From positions 2,891,501-2,955,500 of the forward strand of contig NZ_WWFG01000001.1 of the NCBI RefSeq assembly GCF_026127265.1: a DNA stretch of 64,000 bases, written 5' to 3'. This DNA comes from Nostoc sp. KVJ3. GTDB taxonomy: Bacteria; Cyanobacteriota; Cyanobacteriia; Cyanobacteriales; Nostocaceae. The translations under genes were made by a program, and so were the position numbers. The notes under the pieces were generated by a model, which did not search any database, had not been told where the DNA came from, and saw only the letters and a program-made list of their open reading frames with translations. Of the stretch, positions 1 through 9,009 are shown one piece after another (the stretch's first letter is position 1; each line of letters opens with the position of its first letter).

Positions 1-596
1 TTGTGGAATGAATGATTAAAAACGAAAATCCCACCGGGTTTTAAGACGCGAGATATGTCAGCTAATAGGTTTCTTAACTGTGCATCTGGGATATGCATAA
101 AGACACAGTTAGAAATTACCAAATCTATAGAATTATCTTCTAAAGGCAATATTTCAGCAGAATTACAAATCAAGTTAAATTCAGCTTCAGGAAAAAAATT
201 ATATTCTTGTTTAACCTTGATTAACCGCCGCAACAAAGGTTCAGAAATATCAATTCCATAATATTTTTCGCATCTGAGATTTTTAGCTTTCGAGAGATGT
301 AAAGGGGCGCGACCATAGCCAGAACCAATCTCTAGAATAGAATCGACAGATTTATTCAAAGGAAATTTGTTCCAAGTACCTCCAGGTGTGCCTGTTAGGA
401 GAGTGTAATCTTGTTTGATGGGCGATGTCTCTGCAACTTTTTCAATTTTTTGGGAACCATAATATGTTTTACCAATTGCATCCCATGTTTTTTTATGTTG
501 AGTATTATTCAACTTTTCATAGTCGCTAGGAAAATAAATACCATCTCTTAATTCAAAGTCATTTAGACTATATTTTGCATTTGTTAATTGAGTCAT
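1..596 (-). CDS. SAM-dependent methyltransferase, class I (3' part cut by window edge)
   Basis: An open frame starts at ATG 594-596 and runs off the left edge without a stop, giving about 198 residues. It shows a class I methyltransferase core: motif I reads EIGSGYGRAPLHLS, followed by a strand ending YYGIDIS, then DLVISNCVFMHIPD and a post-core LKPGGIFVF. This is the usual SAM-binding fold of small-molecule methylases. The substrate cannot be read from the sequence. The C-terminus is missing only because of the window edge, and nothing suggests the gene is broken. Confidence 0.75.
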   Translation of the reverse strand, partial: MTQLTNAKYSLNDFELRDGIYFPSDYEKLNNTQHKKTWDAIGKTYYGSQKIEKVAETSPIKQDYTLLTGTPGGTWNKFPLNKSVDSILEIGSGYGRAPLHLSKAKNLRCEKYYGIDISEPLLRRLIKVKQEYNFFPEAEFNLICNSAEILPLEDNSIDLVISNCVFMHIPDAQLRNLLADISRVLKPGGIFVFNHSFH

Positions 597-937
597 TATT
601 GATTATTCCTCATGAATAGTTAAGTCTGTTTTCTGTTATACTCTTAACTCAGCATTAACCGCAAGGCATTTTTACGGAACCAGTTCACTTTAGCTTTTCT
701 TTAAGAATTGAGGGTTGAAATTTAAACAAACGCATAGGTGCTTCGCCTTTCCCCAGGGGTAGGGGCGCAGAGGTACGCGGAGAATTTGCTACTAATTTGA
801 AATGTTGTACTTGGGAGCATCCAGTGATGCTACCAAAACACCTATAGTAAAACGACTATTGTAGCAAGCTGTCATCTCATGGAAGCGGGTGCGATCGCGT
901 TACATTAGTTGATGGACTGGAATAATGGGAGGTTAGG
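597..937. other. Intergenic spacer between divergent genes
   Basis: This spacer separates the leftward methyltransferase from the rightward FAD oxidoreductase, so both promoters should lie here. It contains a fragment of a GC-rich dispersed repeat (about 720-790) and one HIP1 site near 892. No gene or RNA was recognised. Confidence 0.5.
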
Positions 938-2449
938 ATGGTGGAAGGGTTACAACAAAAACGGGTGGTAGTTGTAGGTGCTGGTTGGGCTGGTTTGGGA
1001 GCAACCTACCACTTGGCAAAACAAGGCTATGATGTAACCCTTCTAGAAGCAGGTTCTTATCCAGGTGGACTGGTTGCAGGTTGGCAAACAGGTGCAGGGA
1101 AATCTGTGGAAGCTGGTATTCATGGTTTTTGGTATCCTTATAAAAATATTTTTTCCCTAATTAATGAATTAGAAATTAATCCTTTCACTACTTGGACTCG
1201 TTCTTCGCAATATTCGCCAGCAGGTTTGGAAGTTGAATCACCGATTTTTCAAGATTTACCGCGACTCCCCTCTCCACTAGGAACTTTTCTCTATACTCAG
1301 TTTAAACGATTGCCACTAATTGATCGTCTGAGCGCCTTGCCTTTACTTTACGCTGTTGTTGATTTTGACAATTCTGATGATGCTTGGCGGCGTTATGACT
1401 TTGTAACTGCGCGGGAATTGTTCAAAGACTTTAATGTTTCTGCACGACTTTACCGCGACGCTTTTGAACCAATGTTATTAGTGGGTTTGTTTGCCCCTGG
1501 AGAACAATGTTCAGCCGCCGCAACTTTAGGGATGCTTTACTTTTTTATTCTGGCTCATCAAGCGGATTTTGATGTAGTTTGGTGTCGCGGAACTGTGGGA
1601 GAAAAAATATTTCGTCCTTGGGTGGAACGGATTGAAAAAGTTGGGGCGCGAGTGTTACCCAAGCGCCGAGTTACAGACTTAATCGTTGATAGTAATCATC
1701 GAGCCAAGGGTGTGGTTTGTGGTGATGAAGTAATTGAAGCAGATGCCGTGATTTTTGCAGTTGGCATCACAGGGATGAAGAAAATTGTCTCAACTAGCCC
1801 TAGTTTACAAAGCCGTGAAGAATTTCGTAATTTGAGCAATTTAGGATCAATTGATGTTTTAGCAACACGACTATGGTTTGACCGCAAAATTGATATTCCT
1901 CGTCCTTCTAATGCTTGCTTTGGATTCGATGCAAGTACAGGTTGGACGTTTTTTGATCTGAATACTTTACATGATGAATATAGGGATGAGCCGGGAACAG
2001 TTATTGAGGCTGATTTTTATCACGCCAATCAGTTTCTCAATTTGACTGATGAGGATATTTTAGCAATAGTTCAGGGTTATTTAGCAACTTGTGTACCAGC
2101 ATTTCGGGAGGCAAAAATAATCGATAGCAGTGTAATTCGGCTACATCAGGCTGTGACTCATTTTGCACCTGGCAGCTATCGTTATATGTTACCTGCGAAG
2201 ACAAGTTTTGAAAATGTGTTTATGAGTGGGGATTGGATTGTAAGCCGTCATGGTTCTTGGTCACAAGAAAAGGCTTATGTTACTGGTTTGGAGGCGGCGA
2301 ATTTAGTGGTGTCTTATTTAGGTGAAGGTCAGCCATCTGAGATTTTAGCTGTAGAAGAGGATGAAGTACATATCCAAGTGGCGCGATCGCTCAACCAAAC
2401 TCTCCGTGACTTCGGCAAATCTGTCCTACCTGACTTTTGGTTGCCGTAA
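938..2449 (+). CDS. FAD-dependent oxidoreductase, phytoene desaturase/amine oxidase family
   Basis: The 503-residue protein starts with a dinucleotide-binding fold (VVVVGAGWAGLGATYHLA, then an acidic end of strand two, LLEAG, followed by PGGL), as in carotenoid desaturases and flavin amine oxidases. A second FAD-contact region sits near the C-terminus (FMSGDWI, followed by EKAYVTGLEAANLV). Length matches the zeta-carotene-desaturase-like group. The substrate is not evident; a role in carotenoid or other isoprenoid oxidation is inference. It stands alone, followed by a small cyanobacterial gene on the same strand. Confidence 0.8.
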   Translation: MVEGLQQKRVVVVGAGWAGLGATYHLAKQGYDVTLLEAGSYPGGLVAGWQTGAGKSVEAGIHGFWYPYKNIFSLINELEINPFTTWTRSSQYSPAGLEVESPIFQDLPRLPSPLGTFLYTQFKRLPLIDRLSALPLLYAVVDFDNSDDAWRRYDFVTARELFKDFNVSARLYRDAFEPMLLVGLFAPGEQCSAAATLGMLYFFILAHQADFDVVWCRGTVGEKIFRPWVERIEKVGARVLPKRRVTDLIVDSNHRAKGVVCGDEVIEADAVIFAVGITGMKKIVSTSPSLQSREEFRNLSNLGSIDVLATRLWFDRKIDIPRPSNACFGFDASTGWTFFDLNTLHDEYRDEPGTVIEADFYHANQFLNLTDEDILAIVQGYLATCVPAFREAKIIDSSVIRLHQAVTHFAPGSYRYMLPAKTSFENVFMSGDWIVSRHGSWSQEKAYVTGLEAANLVVSYLGEGQPSEILAVEEDEVHIQVARSLNQTLRDFGKSVLPDFWLP

Positions 2450-2558
2450 TCCGTAGAGGCGTGAAGAGTTAATCATTAATTATAATCTAAATTGGGTAAG
2501 CTAAAGAAATAGCGATCGCGATACCATCTTTATAATGTAAATCAAATCACATAAGCTT

Positions 2559-2921
2559 ATGGAGCCAGACTCTTTACAAACCGAGGTGATTCTGACGCAT
2601 CCGCGCGAATCTCTCGGTAAAGTACAACTTGATTGGACACCCCAACCGGGAAATTATCTCGATTTTGAAGGTAAAACCTACGCAGTTTTAGAACGCCGCC
2701 ATCGATACCAACTGAAATCAGGGCGCTACCGTCTGCATAATATTGCCATTTATGTGCAGTCGGCGAAACGACCATCTGAGAAAAGTCTGGTAGGTGGACG
2801 TTGGGTAGTTGGTGATGCCACCTGTTCCTACAATGCTCATTCAGAAATTATTCGCTGTGCAGTCAACCCAGATGGCCCTTGCGAATCTTGCCGCTTTTAT
2901 GAAAAGTTAGAAGCCATTTAA
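2559..2921 (+). CDS. Small conserved cyanobacterial protein (DUF6464-like)
   Basis: The protein has 120 residues and no signal peptide or membrane segment. The C-terminal third is cysteine-rich: GDATCSYNAHSEIIRCAVNPDGPCESC gives four cysteines spaced like a small metal or redox site, though that role is inferred. I recall similar cyanobacterial proteins grouped as DUF6464, a label from memory. The central part (YLDFEGKTYAVLERRHRY) looks like a compact beta fold. Function unknown. Confidence 0.7.
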   Translation: MEPDSLQTEVILTHPRESLGKVQLDWTPQPGNYLDFEGKTYAVLERRHRYQLKSGRYRLHNIAIYVQSAKRPSEKSLVGGRWVVGDATCSYNAHSEIIRCAVNPDGPCESCRFYEKLEAI

Positions 2922-2999
2922 TTTTAGATTTTAGATTTCGGCGTGAGCGCTCAGTCGAACGCTTTTTCATTTAATTCAAAATCTAAAATTGGCAATCCC

Positions 3000-4031
3000 T
3001 CAACTACCCGTACCAAAAACTTCTCCCACAGTTAAGCGAGTACCGTTAACAAAATCCCATCCCGACTGGGGACGTTTACCAGCCAGATGAACCTCTCGCA
3101 ACAGCAACAAACCTTCCCCAGTTTGGACGATCGCACCAATTCCTTTGGTAATGTTCACTACAACTCCCGGTTTACCTGATAAATTTGACAAATCAGGCAA
3201 TTTATGCATTAATTCTTGTAATTCTGGTGGAAGATTGCGTAGACGCGGAGCGGCTTGTCGCCAGACATCGCCTATAGAACTAAGGGGAACAGAAGCGGTG
3301 ATTTTTAATAGGTTGTCACGAAAGGTAGCGGTGCAGTTGGGGTAAAAGCCTCTGATTTGATTGTGTAGTTGAATCGCGCTTTTTGACCAATCCAAACCAT
3401 AATCTTCTTTTTGAATCAGAGGTGCATAAGTAGCTGCTAAATTATCTTGGGGAATTGGTTGAATTTCCTGATTTTCCAACTTCAACAGAGTTTCTATCAA
3501 CAAATCCCCACCGATCGCAGCTAGTATGAAGGCTAAATCTTGAGTATTATCTAGTAATCCAATGGGTGTAGTAGCTAGTTGTAGCATTGGCCCGGTATCC
3601 ATGCCTACATCCATCAACATGGTTGTAATCCCTGTTTCCGTCTCACCGTTATACAAACACCACTGAATCGGCGCTGCACCTCTATATTTGGGTAAAATCG
3701 AGCCATGCACATTAATGCAGCCCAATTTTGGCATATTTAGGATTTTTGACGATAAAATTTGTCCATAAGCGACAACAACAAACACGTCTGCGTTTAATTG
3801 TTTGAGTTGGGTTAAAGTTTCAGTATTTTTTTTCACCCGTTCTGGTTGCCATACTGGTAAATTGTGAGCAGTAGCGATCGCTTTTACAGGTGAAGGCGTA
3901 AGTTTATTTCCGCGTTCCCGGCGTTTATCTGGTTGAGTGACAACTCCTAACACCTCAAATTCGGAATGACTCAATAACTTTTCTAATGTGGGTACAGCAA
4001 ACTGTGGTGTACCAAAAAATACAATTTTCAT
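3000..4031 (-). CDS. fmt: Methionyl-tRNA formyltransferase
   Basis: The enzyme transfers a formyl group from 10-formyl-tetrahydrofolate to Met-tRNA(fMet) for initiation. The 343-residue protein begins MKIVFFGTPQFAVPTLEKL, the standard N-terminus, so I chose ATG 4029-4031 over the longer frame beginning at 4097. The catalytic region is present: INVHGSILPKYRGAAPIQW and MLMDVGMDTGPML supply the expected Asn, His and Asp. The C-terminal tRNA-binding domain is complete. Its start lies only 19 bp after the stop of a toxin-like gene on the same strand, so fmt is probably co-transcribed with the toxin-antitoxin pair. Confidence 0.96.
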   Translation of the reverse strand: MKIVFFGTPQFAVPTLEKLLSHSEFEVLGVVTQPDKRRERGNKLTPSPVKAIATAHNLPVWQPERVKKNTETLTQLKQLNADVFVVVAYGQILSSKILNMPKLGCINVHGSILPKYRGAAPIQWCLYNGETETGITTMLMDVGMDTGPMLQLATTPIGLLDNTQDLAFILAAIGGDLLIETLLKLENQEIQPIPQDNLAATYAPLIQKEDYGLDWSKSAIQLHNQIRGFYPNCTATFRDNLLKITASVPLSSIGDVWRQAAPRLRNLPPELQELMHKLPDLSNLSGKPGVVVNITKGIGAIVQTGEGLLLLREVHLAGKRPQSGWDFVNGTRLTVGEVFGTGS

Positions 4032-4050
4032 TATGTAAAGGATGTGGTTT

Positions 4051-4425
4051 TTACGGTGTGGGCGCAGGACTTGGATGTTTTCCTGCATAGTAGACAACGA
4101 CTTTCAACTGTTCTTCATCAGGAACGTAAAATACTCTGTCCCCTTTTGTCACCTCATATTCCCATACCCCTTTGTAGGGTTTGCCCTTTAAGGGAAAAAC
4201 ACGCCCAGGCTGTCTGGTGGTTGGTGCAGTACATAAATCCTCGTAACAACGACGTGTGTTTTCTTTATGACGCTGCATTAAAGCTTCCCAGTCTCGATTA
4301 ACCCGACGATTTTTAGCTACCACTAACCAAGTGTTTTCTATCTCAGATAATGTTGGAGCCGTCAGTTTAACGAATGGTGGCTCCACATTTTCCACTATTA
4401 GATTTTCTTCTTGGTTGTCTGTCAT
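4051..4425 (-). CDS. RelE/ParE-like toxin candidate
   Basis: The 124-residue protein ends with KGVWEYEVTKGDRVFYVPDEEQLKVVVYYAGKHP, which resembles the beta-sheet core and terminal strand of RelE/ParE-type toxins (basic, aromatic, VYY-G-KHP-like ending). The N-terminal half is a basic helical segment. It starts 6 bp downstream of an antitoxin-like gene and precedes fmt by 19 bp. Toxin activity is inferred from this arrangement and the C-terminal pattern; no catalytic set is unambiguous. Confidence 0.6.
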   Translation of the reverse strand: MTDNQEENLIVENVEPPFVKLTAPTLSEIENTWLVVAKNRRVNRDWEALMQRHKENTRRCYEDLCTAPTTRQPGRVFPLKGKPYKGVWEYEVTKGDRVFYVPDEEQLKVVVYYAGKHPSPAPTP

Positions 4426-4431
4426 CAGAAT

Positions 4432-4926
4432 TCACACGGCCCAAGAAGCAGATGGTTTGGTTAATGGTACTTCATCAGTTTCGGCACTAAAAGCTGCTGC
4501 TAGTTCAGGACTAGCAGCAGCTATGGCGCTTGAGTGCCATTCATGGATGATTGCTTCAATTATCTCCCATGCTGTAGTCGAGGAATTTATTAACTGAAAA
4601 GCCTCACTTAACTCCTTGATAAATTCTTGCAGATCATCTTTTTCAAATACACTCAGCCATCCATAAGGATGTTTAAAGCCGATTTCCCGATCGAGTAACA
4701 GTGAAAAAGCGACGGTTAATATCTCAAACACAGCTTTACTCTGTGTTGCTGCCTTCACGAGAAAAGTTACCTCCTCACGCCGTAACAATGCAAAAGACTG
4801 ATCGTTACGAGTAATTGTGATTGGACGTTCTAAAGCTTTATCTAGAACTCGCCCAGGCTGACGATTCAGCTCAGTGGCTGTAATTAGTTCATCTGAGTAG
4901 ATATTGCCAAAATTCCCAATAGACAT
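4432..4926 (-). CDS. Phd/YefM-like antitoxin candidate with long C-terminal extension
   Basis: The N-terminal region (about residues 10-55) reads SDELITATELNRQPGRVLDKALERPITITRNDQSFALLRREE, a typical Phd/YefM antitoxin fold with the tandem 'release and block a domain' pattern. The protein is 164 residues, about twice the usual length. The extra 100 residues are helical and acidic (KDDLQEFIKELSEAFQLI) and may bind the toxin. It is first in a run of antitoxin, toxin, fmt. A near-perfect 18-bp palindrome lies about 50 bp upstream and could be its operator. Confidence 0.65.
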   Translation of the reverse strand: MSIGNFGNIYSDELITATELNRQPGRVLDKALERPITITRNDQSFALLRREEVTFLVKAATQSKAVFEILTVAFSLLLDREIGFKHPYGWLSVFEKDDLQEFIKELSEAFQLINSSTTAWEIIEAIIHEWHSSAIAAASPELAAAFSAETDEVPLTKPSASWAV

Positions 4927-4974
4927 AGGATATGCGTTTTCAGGAAACGCCGATTCAATGAAATCAATGTTGTA

Positions 4975-4992
4975 TACGTATAATTGTACGTA
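4975..4992. promoter_or_regulatory. Putative operator palindrome of the toxin-antitoxin operon
   Basis: TACGTATAATTGTACGTA is an 18-bp palindrome with a single mismatched pair. It lies in the 73-bp gap between the antitoxin start (4926) and the amidase stop (5000). Phd/YefM antitoxins typically bind such palindromes and repress their own operon. Here that would also affect fmt. The assignment is inferred from position and symmetry. Confidence 0.45.
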
Positions 4993-4999
4993 CTATTCA

Positions 5000-6418
5000 T
5001 CAGAGATCAATAGGATAGCCTGATATTGCAAAGGCTGGACGATGATGAATCCAAGGATTAGCCGCTTCTAATTGTGCTGCTAGGCTGATGAGTGTAGCTT
5101 CAGCCGCAGGTTTACCAATTAGCTGTACACTCATGGGTAAACCCTGACGATCAAAACCTACAGGAATTGCGATCGCAGGTTGTCCAGTTGCATTTGCAGG
5201 TGGGCAAGGGGCAACCCACTCAATAATATTCTGGAATGTTTCTTCTGGACTCAGCGAAGCCCATTCCCCCACGCGGATGGGTGAATGTAAATAAACTGGC
5301 AATATCAGCACATCCACGGTATCAAAAAACGCTACAATCTGCCGTGCAATTATCTGCATTTGGGAAACTGCTTTGAGATAGTCAGCAACGGAACCTGTGC
5401 GTGCAAATAACCAGCGATTCAAGGGCTGCAAGGCTTCAACCGGAAGTCCCGCCGCCGCAACCCCAGCTTGCCAAACAATTTGAAACGGTTCAACTAAACC
5501 GCTAAAATCTGGGGATTTCTGTTCAACTTGGTGGCCAAGTTGTTCTAATAACTGAACTGTTTGGTGGACACCTTGCTGACAGTTGGCATCAGCTTCTCCT
5601 AAAGGAGAAATGCTAGTGTCAAAGGCAATTCGTAAAGTACCAAGTTTTGTCTGAGTGGCGGCGAGAAATGAGGGTTCAGGATCGGGCAACCAGTAAGGAT
5701 CGCCTGTAACATAGCCACTGATGGCATCCAAAAGGGCAGCAGCATCAGCAACAGTGCGGGCGATGGGGCCGTTGACGGCAATTCCGGCGAGGCGTTCGCC
5801 TACGGGTGCTTTACTCACCCTACCTCTGGATGGTTTGATTCCTACCAAACCACAACAAGCCGCAGGGCCACGAATTGAACCACCGCCATCTGAACCTTGA
5901 GCGATCGCACACAATCCTGCTGCTACTGCCGCCGCTGCGCCACCACTGGAACCGCCTGGGGTGTATTCTAAATTCCACGGATTTCTAGCTGGAGGAAAAC
6001 CCGTAGGCTCACTGTATGGAAATGAACCTAACTCGGAAGTGGCTGTTTTACCGAGAATGGTAAATCCAGCTTGCTTAATCCTTGTGACAACACCATCATC
6101 ATAGTTAGGGATATTGTTCAGTAATGCCGGATTTCCGTAAGTACAGGTAACACCAGCTACAGCATTCAAATCTTTAATGGAAATTGGCACACCAAAAAAT
6201 GGCGGTAATTCTGAGGTAGTTGTCAATAATTCTGTTTTGGCTTTGGCATCTGCCTTCGCTAATTCTGCCGTCACCGTAAAATAACTTCCTAATTGGGGAT
6301 TCAACTGTCCAATCCGTTCTAAATATATTTCCACCAACTCTAGGGGTGATACTTCGCGGCGACGAATTAATTGCGCCAACTCTAGTGCTGGGGTAAATGC
6401 TAAATCAACTTCATTCAT
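5000..6418 (-). CDS. Amidase (amidase signature family)
   Basis: The 472-residue protein carries the full amidase-signature Ser-cisSer-Lys triad: Lys82 in SIKDLNAVAG, cis-Ser157 in PGGSSGG and nucleophile Ser181 in GGGSIRGPA. Length and ending fit the GatA/AtzF/acylamidase group. It is probably a stand-alone amide hydrolase and not the glutamyl-tRNA amidotransferase subunit, because no gatB or gatC is adjacent and a typical GatA N-terminus is lacking. The natural substrate is unknown. It runs in the same direction as the downstream antitoxin-toxin-fmt run, with 73 bp between. Confidence 0.88.
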   Translation of the reverse strand: MNEVDLAFTPALELAQLIRRREVSPLELVEIYLERIGQLNPQLGSYFTVTAELAKADAKAKTELLTTTSELPPFFGVPISIKDLNAVAGVTCTYGNPALLNNIPNYDDGVVTRIKQAGFTILGKTATSELGSFPYSEPTGFPPARNPWNLEYTPGGSSGGAAAAVAAGLCAIAQGSDGGGSIRGPAACCGLVGIKPSRGRVSKAPVGERLAGIAVNGPIARTVADAAALLDAISGYVTGDPYWLPDPEPSFLAATQTKLGTLRIAFDTSISPLGEADANCQQGVHQTVQLLEQLGHQVEQKSPDFSGLVEPFQIVWQAGVAAAGLPVEALQPLNRWLFARTGSVADYLKAVSQMQIIARQIVAFFDTVDVLILPVYLHSPIRVGEWASLSPEETFQNIIEWVAPCPPANATGQPAIAIPVGFDRQGLPMSVQLIGKPAAEATLISLAAQLEAANPWIHHRPAFAISGYPIDL

Positions 6419-6619
6419 AGGTTAGTGAATGGGTAATTTTGTCTTTCTCTGGGATTTTTAAACTGAAATTGTTACTTTAGCAGGATTTACGGGAATTATA
6501 CGTTTTATAGCTCCTAAGATTTGTCACTCAACTAGGATGCTCAGATGTGTAGTTATGTTCTTACTTAAGCCATTTTAATTGTTTTGCATAAACTTTCGAC
6601 AAATCCCCAAAGGGTATTT

Positions 6620-8101
6620 ATGGCTAATTTAGAAATACTTGTTAGTGAGTTGCCAACATTAATTCAGAGTCTCAAACTGAATATTGGCAATTCTAATGAA
6701 ATCATGGAACAAATTATCCCGATCAATAATGCTCAAGAACAACTACGAAATATTAATAAATTAATTGTTCAAGAATTGAGATTTGATAATATCAAAAGTT
6801 CGGCGATCGCTACACTTCCTCGACTCTCCAATGTAGCTAATGTTGGATTAACAGAGCCAGCGATCGCAGGAAATTTTGGTAATCCAAAAACTAAAGTTTC
6901 ATTAATTGATTTAAAATCAAAAATCGATGAATGGATTGAATGGGGTTATTTTTTGCAAGCAATCGCTGCTGATATTCTCAGTGACGACCATTTAGTAAAT
7001 CAACTAGATTCTAATATTAATTATCCCAGTTTATCTGCACAATTTCAGGTAATTGCTGAAAATTTAAGAAATAATATAGTCTGTAAAAGCTCTTATGTTT
7101 TAGAACATCAAATTGAAAAAATTAGCAATTGCTCTAAGGACTTATTACAATTGCAAGAGAAGTTAAATTATATTTTTGAGACTATTAAAAATAGTCGTAG
7201 CTTATTAAATATTTTATTAGGGGTGTCTGCTTTCTGTGGTAAATCTGGCTTTGCTTTAGAGTGGTTAGATGATGACCACGAATTAATTATATCGAGTGAT
7301 GGTAAAATTCAAGAGTTGACTGATATTCTGAATGATTGTGATTATTTTAAAGAACAAATTGCTGCTTTAATTCTTCAGAGTGAGACTTTAAGAGAACAGG
7401 CAGAAGAAGCCCTAAAAAAGATTGAAGAAAAAAGTAATAAAAAATCAATTAACAGCCAGTATATAGAGACATTACCAAAATTTTCGACACCAAAAATAGT
7501 CCGTTCGGCTTTGATTGTAGCATCAAGTTTGTTAATCTTGGGTTTTGGTGGTTGGAAACTTAGAGAGCAAAGTCTCCAAACGCAGCAGATGAGTCTAAGT
7601 TTAACTCAAGAAGGGAGTGCGATCGTTCCAGATGTTGACGAAGCGATCGCTAATTTTAAATCTGCTCAAAAACTCGGTATGGAGGCTGCTTTTCTGGTTC
7701 AAAATCCACCGCATTCTCTAAAAGTTTGGCAACAAGCACAAAACAAATGGTATCAAGCAATAATCTTGTTAGATAGTATTCCTAATCAAGCATCAGTTTA
7801 TAGTCAAGCAAAGATTAAATTAGCTTACTATCAGATTAACTATAAATCTATTAGTCAAAGAGTATTAATTGAAAAGAAAGCTTTAGGAAACCTAGAATCA
7901 GCCCAAAAACTAGCAATAGAAGCTAATTTATTTGTTAAATATTCACCACATTCGCTACTAATTCGGCAGCAAGCAAAGGATAAATGGAAACAAGCAATCG
8001 ATTTATTAGAAGCGATTCCAGAGAGGACATTTGTCTCTGTTCAAGCTAAAGAGATGCTTCCTATTTATAAAACTAATTATGCGGCTACCAGTCAAATATA
8101 A
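6620..8101 (+). CDS. Membrane-anchored protein with C-terminal tandem repeats
   Basis: I prefer ATG 6620 (MANLEILVSELP); the frame extends to TTG 6584 but that start is weak. The 493-residue protein has a helical N-terminal half with likely coiled coil (QAEEALKKIEEKSNKK). A single membrane segment follows (SALIVASSLLILGFGGW, near residue 315). The C-terminal part holds two repeats of about 80 residues, each with a pattern like AQKL..EA..LV...PHSL...QQA..KW.QAI.LL..IP. I recall similar repeats in other filamentous cyanobacterial proteins. Function is unknown; a scaffold role is only a guess. Confidence 0.7.
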   Translation: MANLEILVSELPTLIQSLKLNIGNSNEIMEQIIPINNAQEQLRNINKLIVQELRFDNIKSSAIATLPRLSNVANVGLTEPAIAGNFGNPKTKVSLIDLKSKIDEWIEWGYFLQAIAADILSDDHLVNQLDSNINYPSLSAQFQVIAENLRNNIVCKSSYVLEHQIEKISNCSKDLLQLQEKLNYIFETIKNSRSLLNILLGVSAFCGKSGFALEWLDDDHELIISSDGKIQELTDILNDCDYFKEQIAALILQSETLREQAEEALKKIEEKSNKKSINSQYIETLPKFSTPKIVRSALIVASSLLILGFGGWKLREQSLQTQQMSLSLTQEGSAIVPDVDEAIANFKSAQKLGMEAAFLVQNPPHSLKVWQQAQNKWYQAIILLDSIPNQASVYSQAKIKLAYYQINYKSISQRVLIEKKALGNLESAQKLAIEANLFVKYSPHSLLIRQQAKDKWKQAIDLLEAIPERTFVSVQAKEMLPIYKTNYAATSQI

Positions 8102-8113
8102 TAACCCTAAATT

Positions 8114-8146
8114 AGATCCCCGACTTCTTTAAGAAGTCGGGGATCT
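8114..8146. terminator. Hairpin repeat between convergent genes, possible bidirectional terminator
   Basis: Arms AGATCCCCGACTTCTT and AAGAAGTCGGGGATCT form a perfect 16-bp stem with a one-base centre. It begins 13 bp after the stop of the membrane protein and lies 36 bp from the end of map on the other strand. The same element, with flanking sequence, is at 31244-31276 and a covarying version at 59978-60010. Confidence 0.55.
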
Positions 8147-8181
8147 GGACACCGCGAATTTTTACGGATAATTTATTGCAA

Positions 8182-9009
8182 TTACACCTTAGAACGGTCA
8201 GTCAAAATCTCATAACCAGTTTCCGTCACCAACACTGTATGCTCAAATTGAGCCGACAAAGAATTATCTACGGTAACTGCTGTCCATCTGTCAGATAATG
8301 TGCGGGTATGTCTAGAACCGGCATTTAAAATTGGCTCAATTGCTAGCGTCATCCCTGCACGGAGTTTAACATTTGGCATTTCGCGGGTACGGTAGTTGAA
8401 TACTGAAGGTTCTTCGTGCAAGTTACGACCAACACCGTGACCAGTGAATTCTTCGACTATACTAAAGCCGTTAGCTTTTACATGGTCTTCAATTGCTCCA
8501 GCTAAGTCAAGTAAGTATACACCAGCCTTTACTTGTTCAATGCCTTTAAATAAAGCTTCTTCGGCTACGCGAATTAATTTAGCAGCTTCTTGGGTTACTT
8601 CACCGACAGCAATTGAAATACAAGAATCACCATGAAAGCCTTGATAATAAGCGCCAGTATCTACTTTTAATACATCTCCCACCCGAATAATTTTCTTGGG
8701 ACTAGGAATGCCATGTACTGCTTCATTATTAATACTAGAGCAGATAGAACCAGGAAAACCATGATATCCTTTAAAACTTGGTGTTGCACCCATTTCACGG
8801 ATACGTTTTTCTGCATGAGCATCCAAATCAGCTGTTGTCATTCCTGGCTTGACTAGCTCGGAAATTTCTTTTAGGACAGTTGCCACAATTGCTGATGCCT
8901 GTCGCATAATTTCAATTTCACGCGACGATTTAATTTCAATTCCTCGTCCTTTTTTTTTGGATGTTGTCGGTTGAGTTGTTTGAGAAAGTAAGTTACTGAA
9001 AATGTTCAT
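8182..9009 (-). CDS. map: Methionine aminopeptidase type I
   Basis: The enzyme removes the initiator methionine from nascent proteins. All five metal ligands of the pita-bread fold are present: Asp117 (VDTGA), Asp128 (HGDSC), His191 (TGHGVGR), Glu225 (AIEPI) and Glu256 (FEHTV), plus catalytic His99 (AVHGIP). The 275-residue protein has about 25 extra N-terminal residues rich in Lys, Ser and Thr before the core. Cyanobacteria often carry several map paralogues, and this one stands alone with its own upstream spacer of about 290 bp. Confidence 0.95.
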   Translation of the reverse strand: MNIFSNLLSQTTQPTTSKKKGRGIEIKSSREIEIMRQASAIVATVLKEISELVKPGMTTADLDAHAEKRIREMGATPSFKGYHGFPGSICSSINNEAVHGIPSPKKIIRVGDVLKVDTGAYYQGFHGDSCISIAVGEVTQEAAKLIRVAEEALFKGIEQVKAGVYLLDLAGAIEDHVKANGFSIVEEFTGHGVGRNLHEEPSVFNYRTREMPNVKLRAGMTLAIEPILNAGSRHTRTLSDRWTAVTVDNSLSAQFEHTVLVTETGYEILTDRSKV

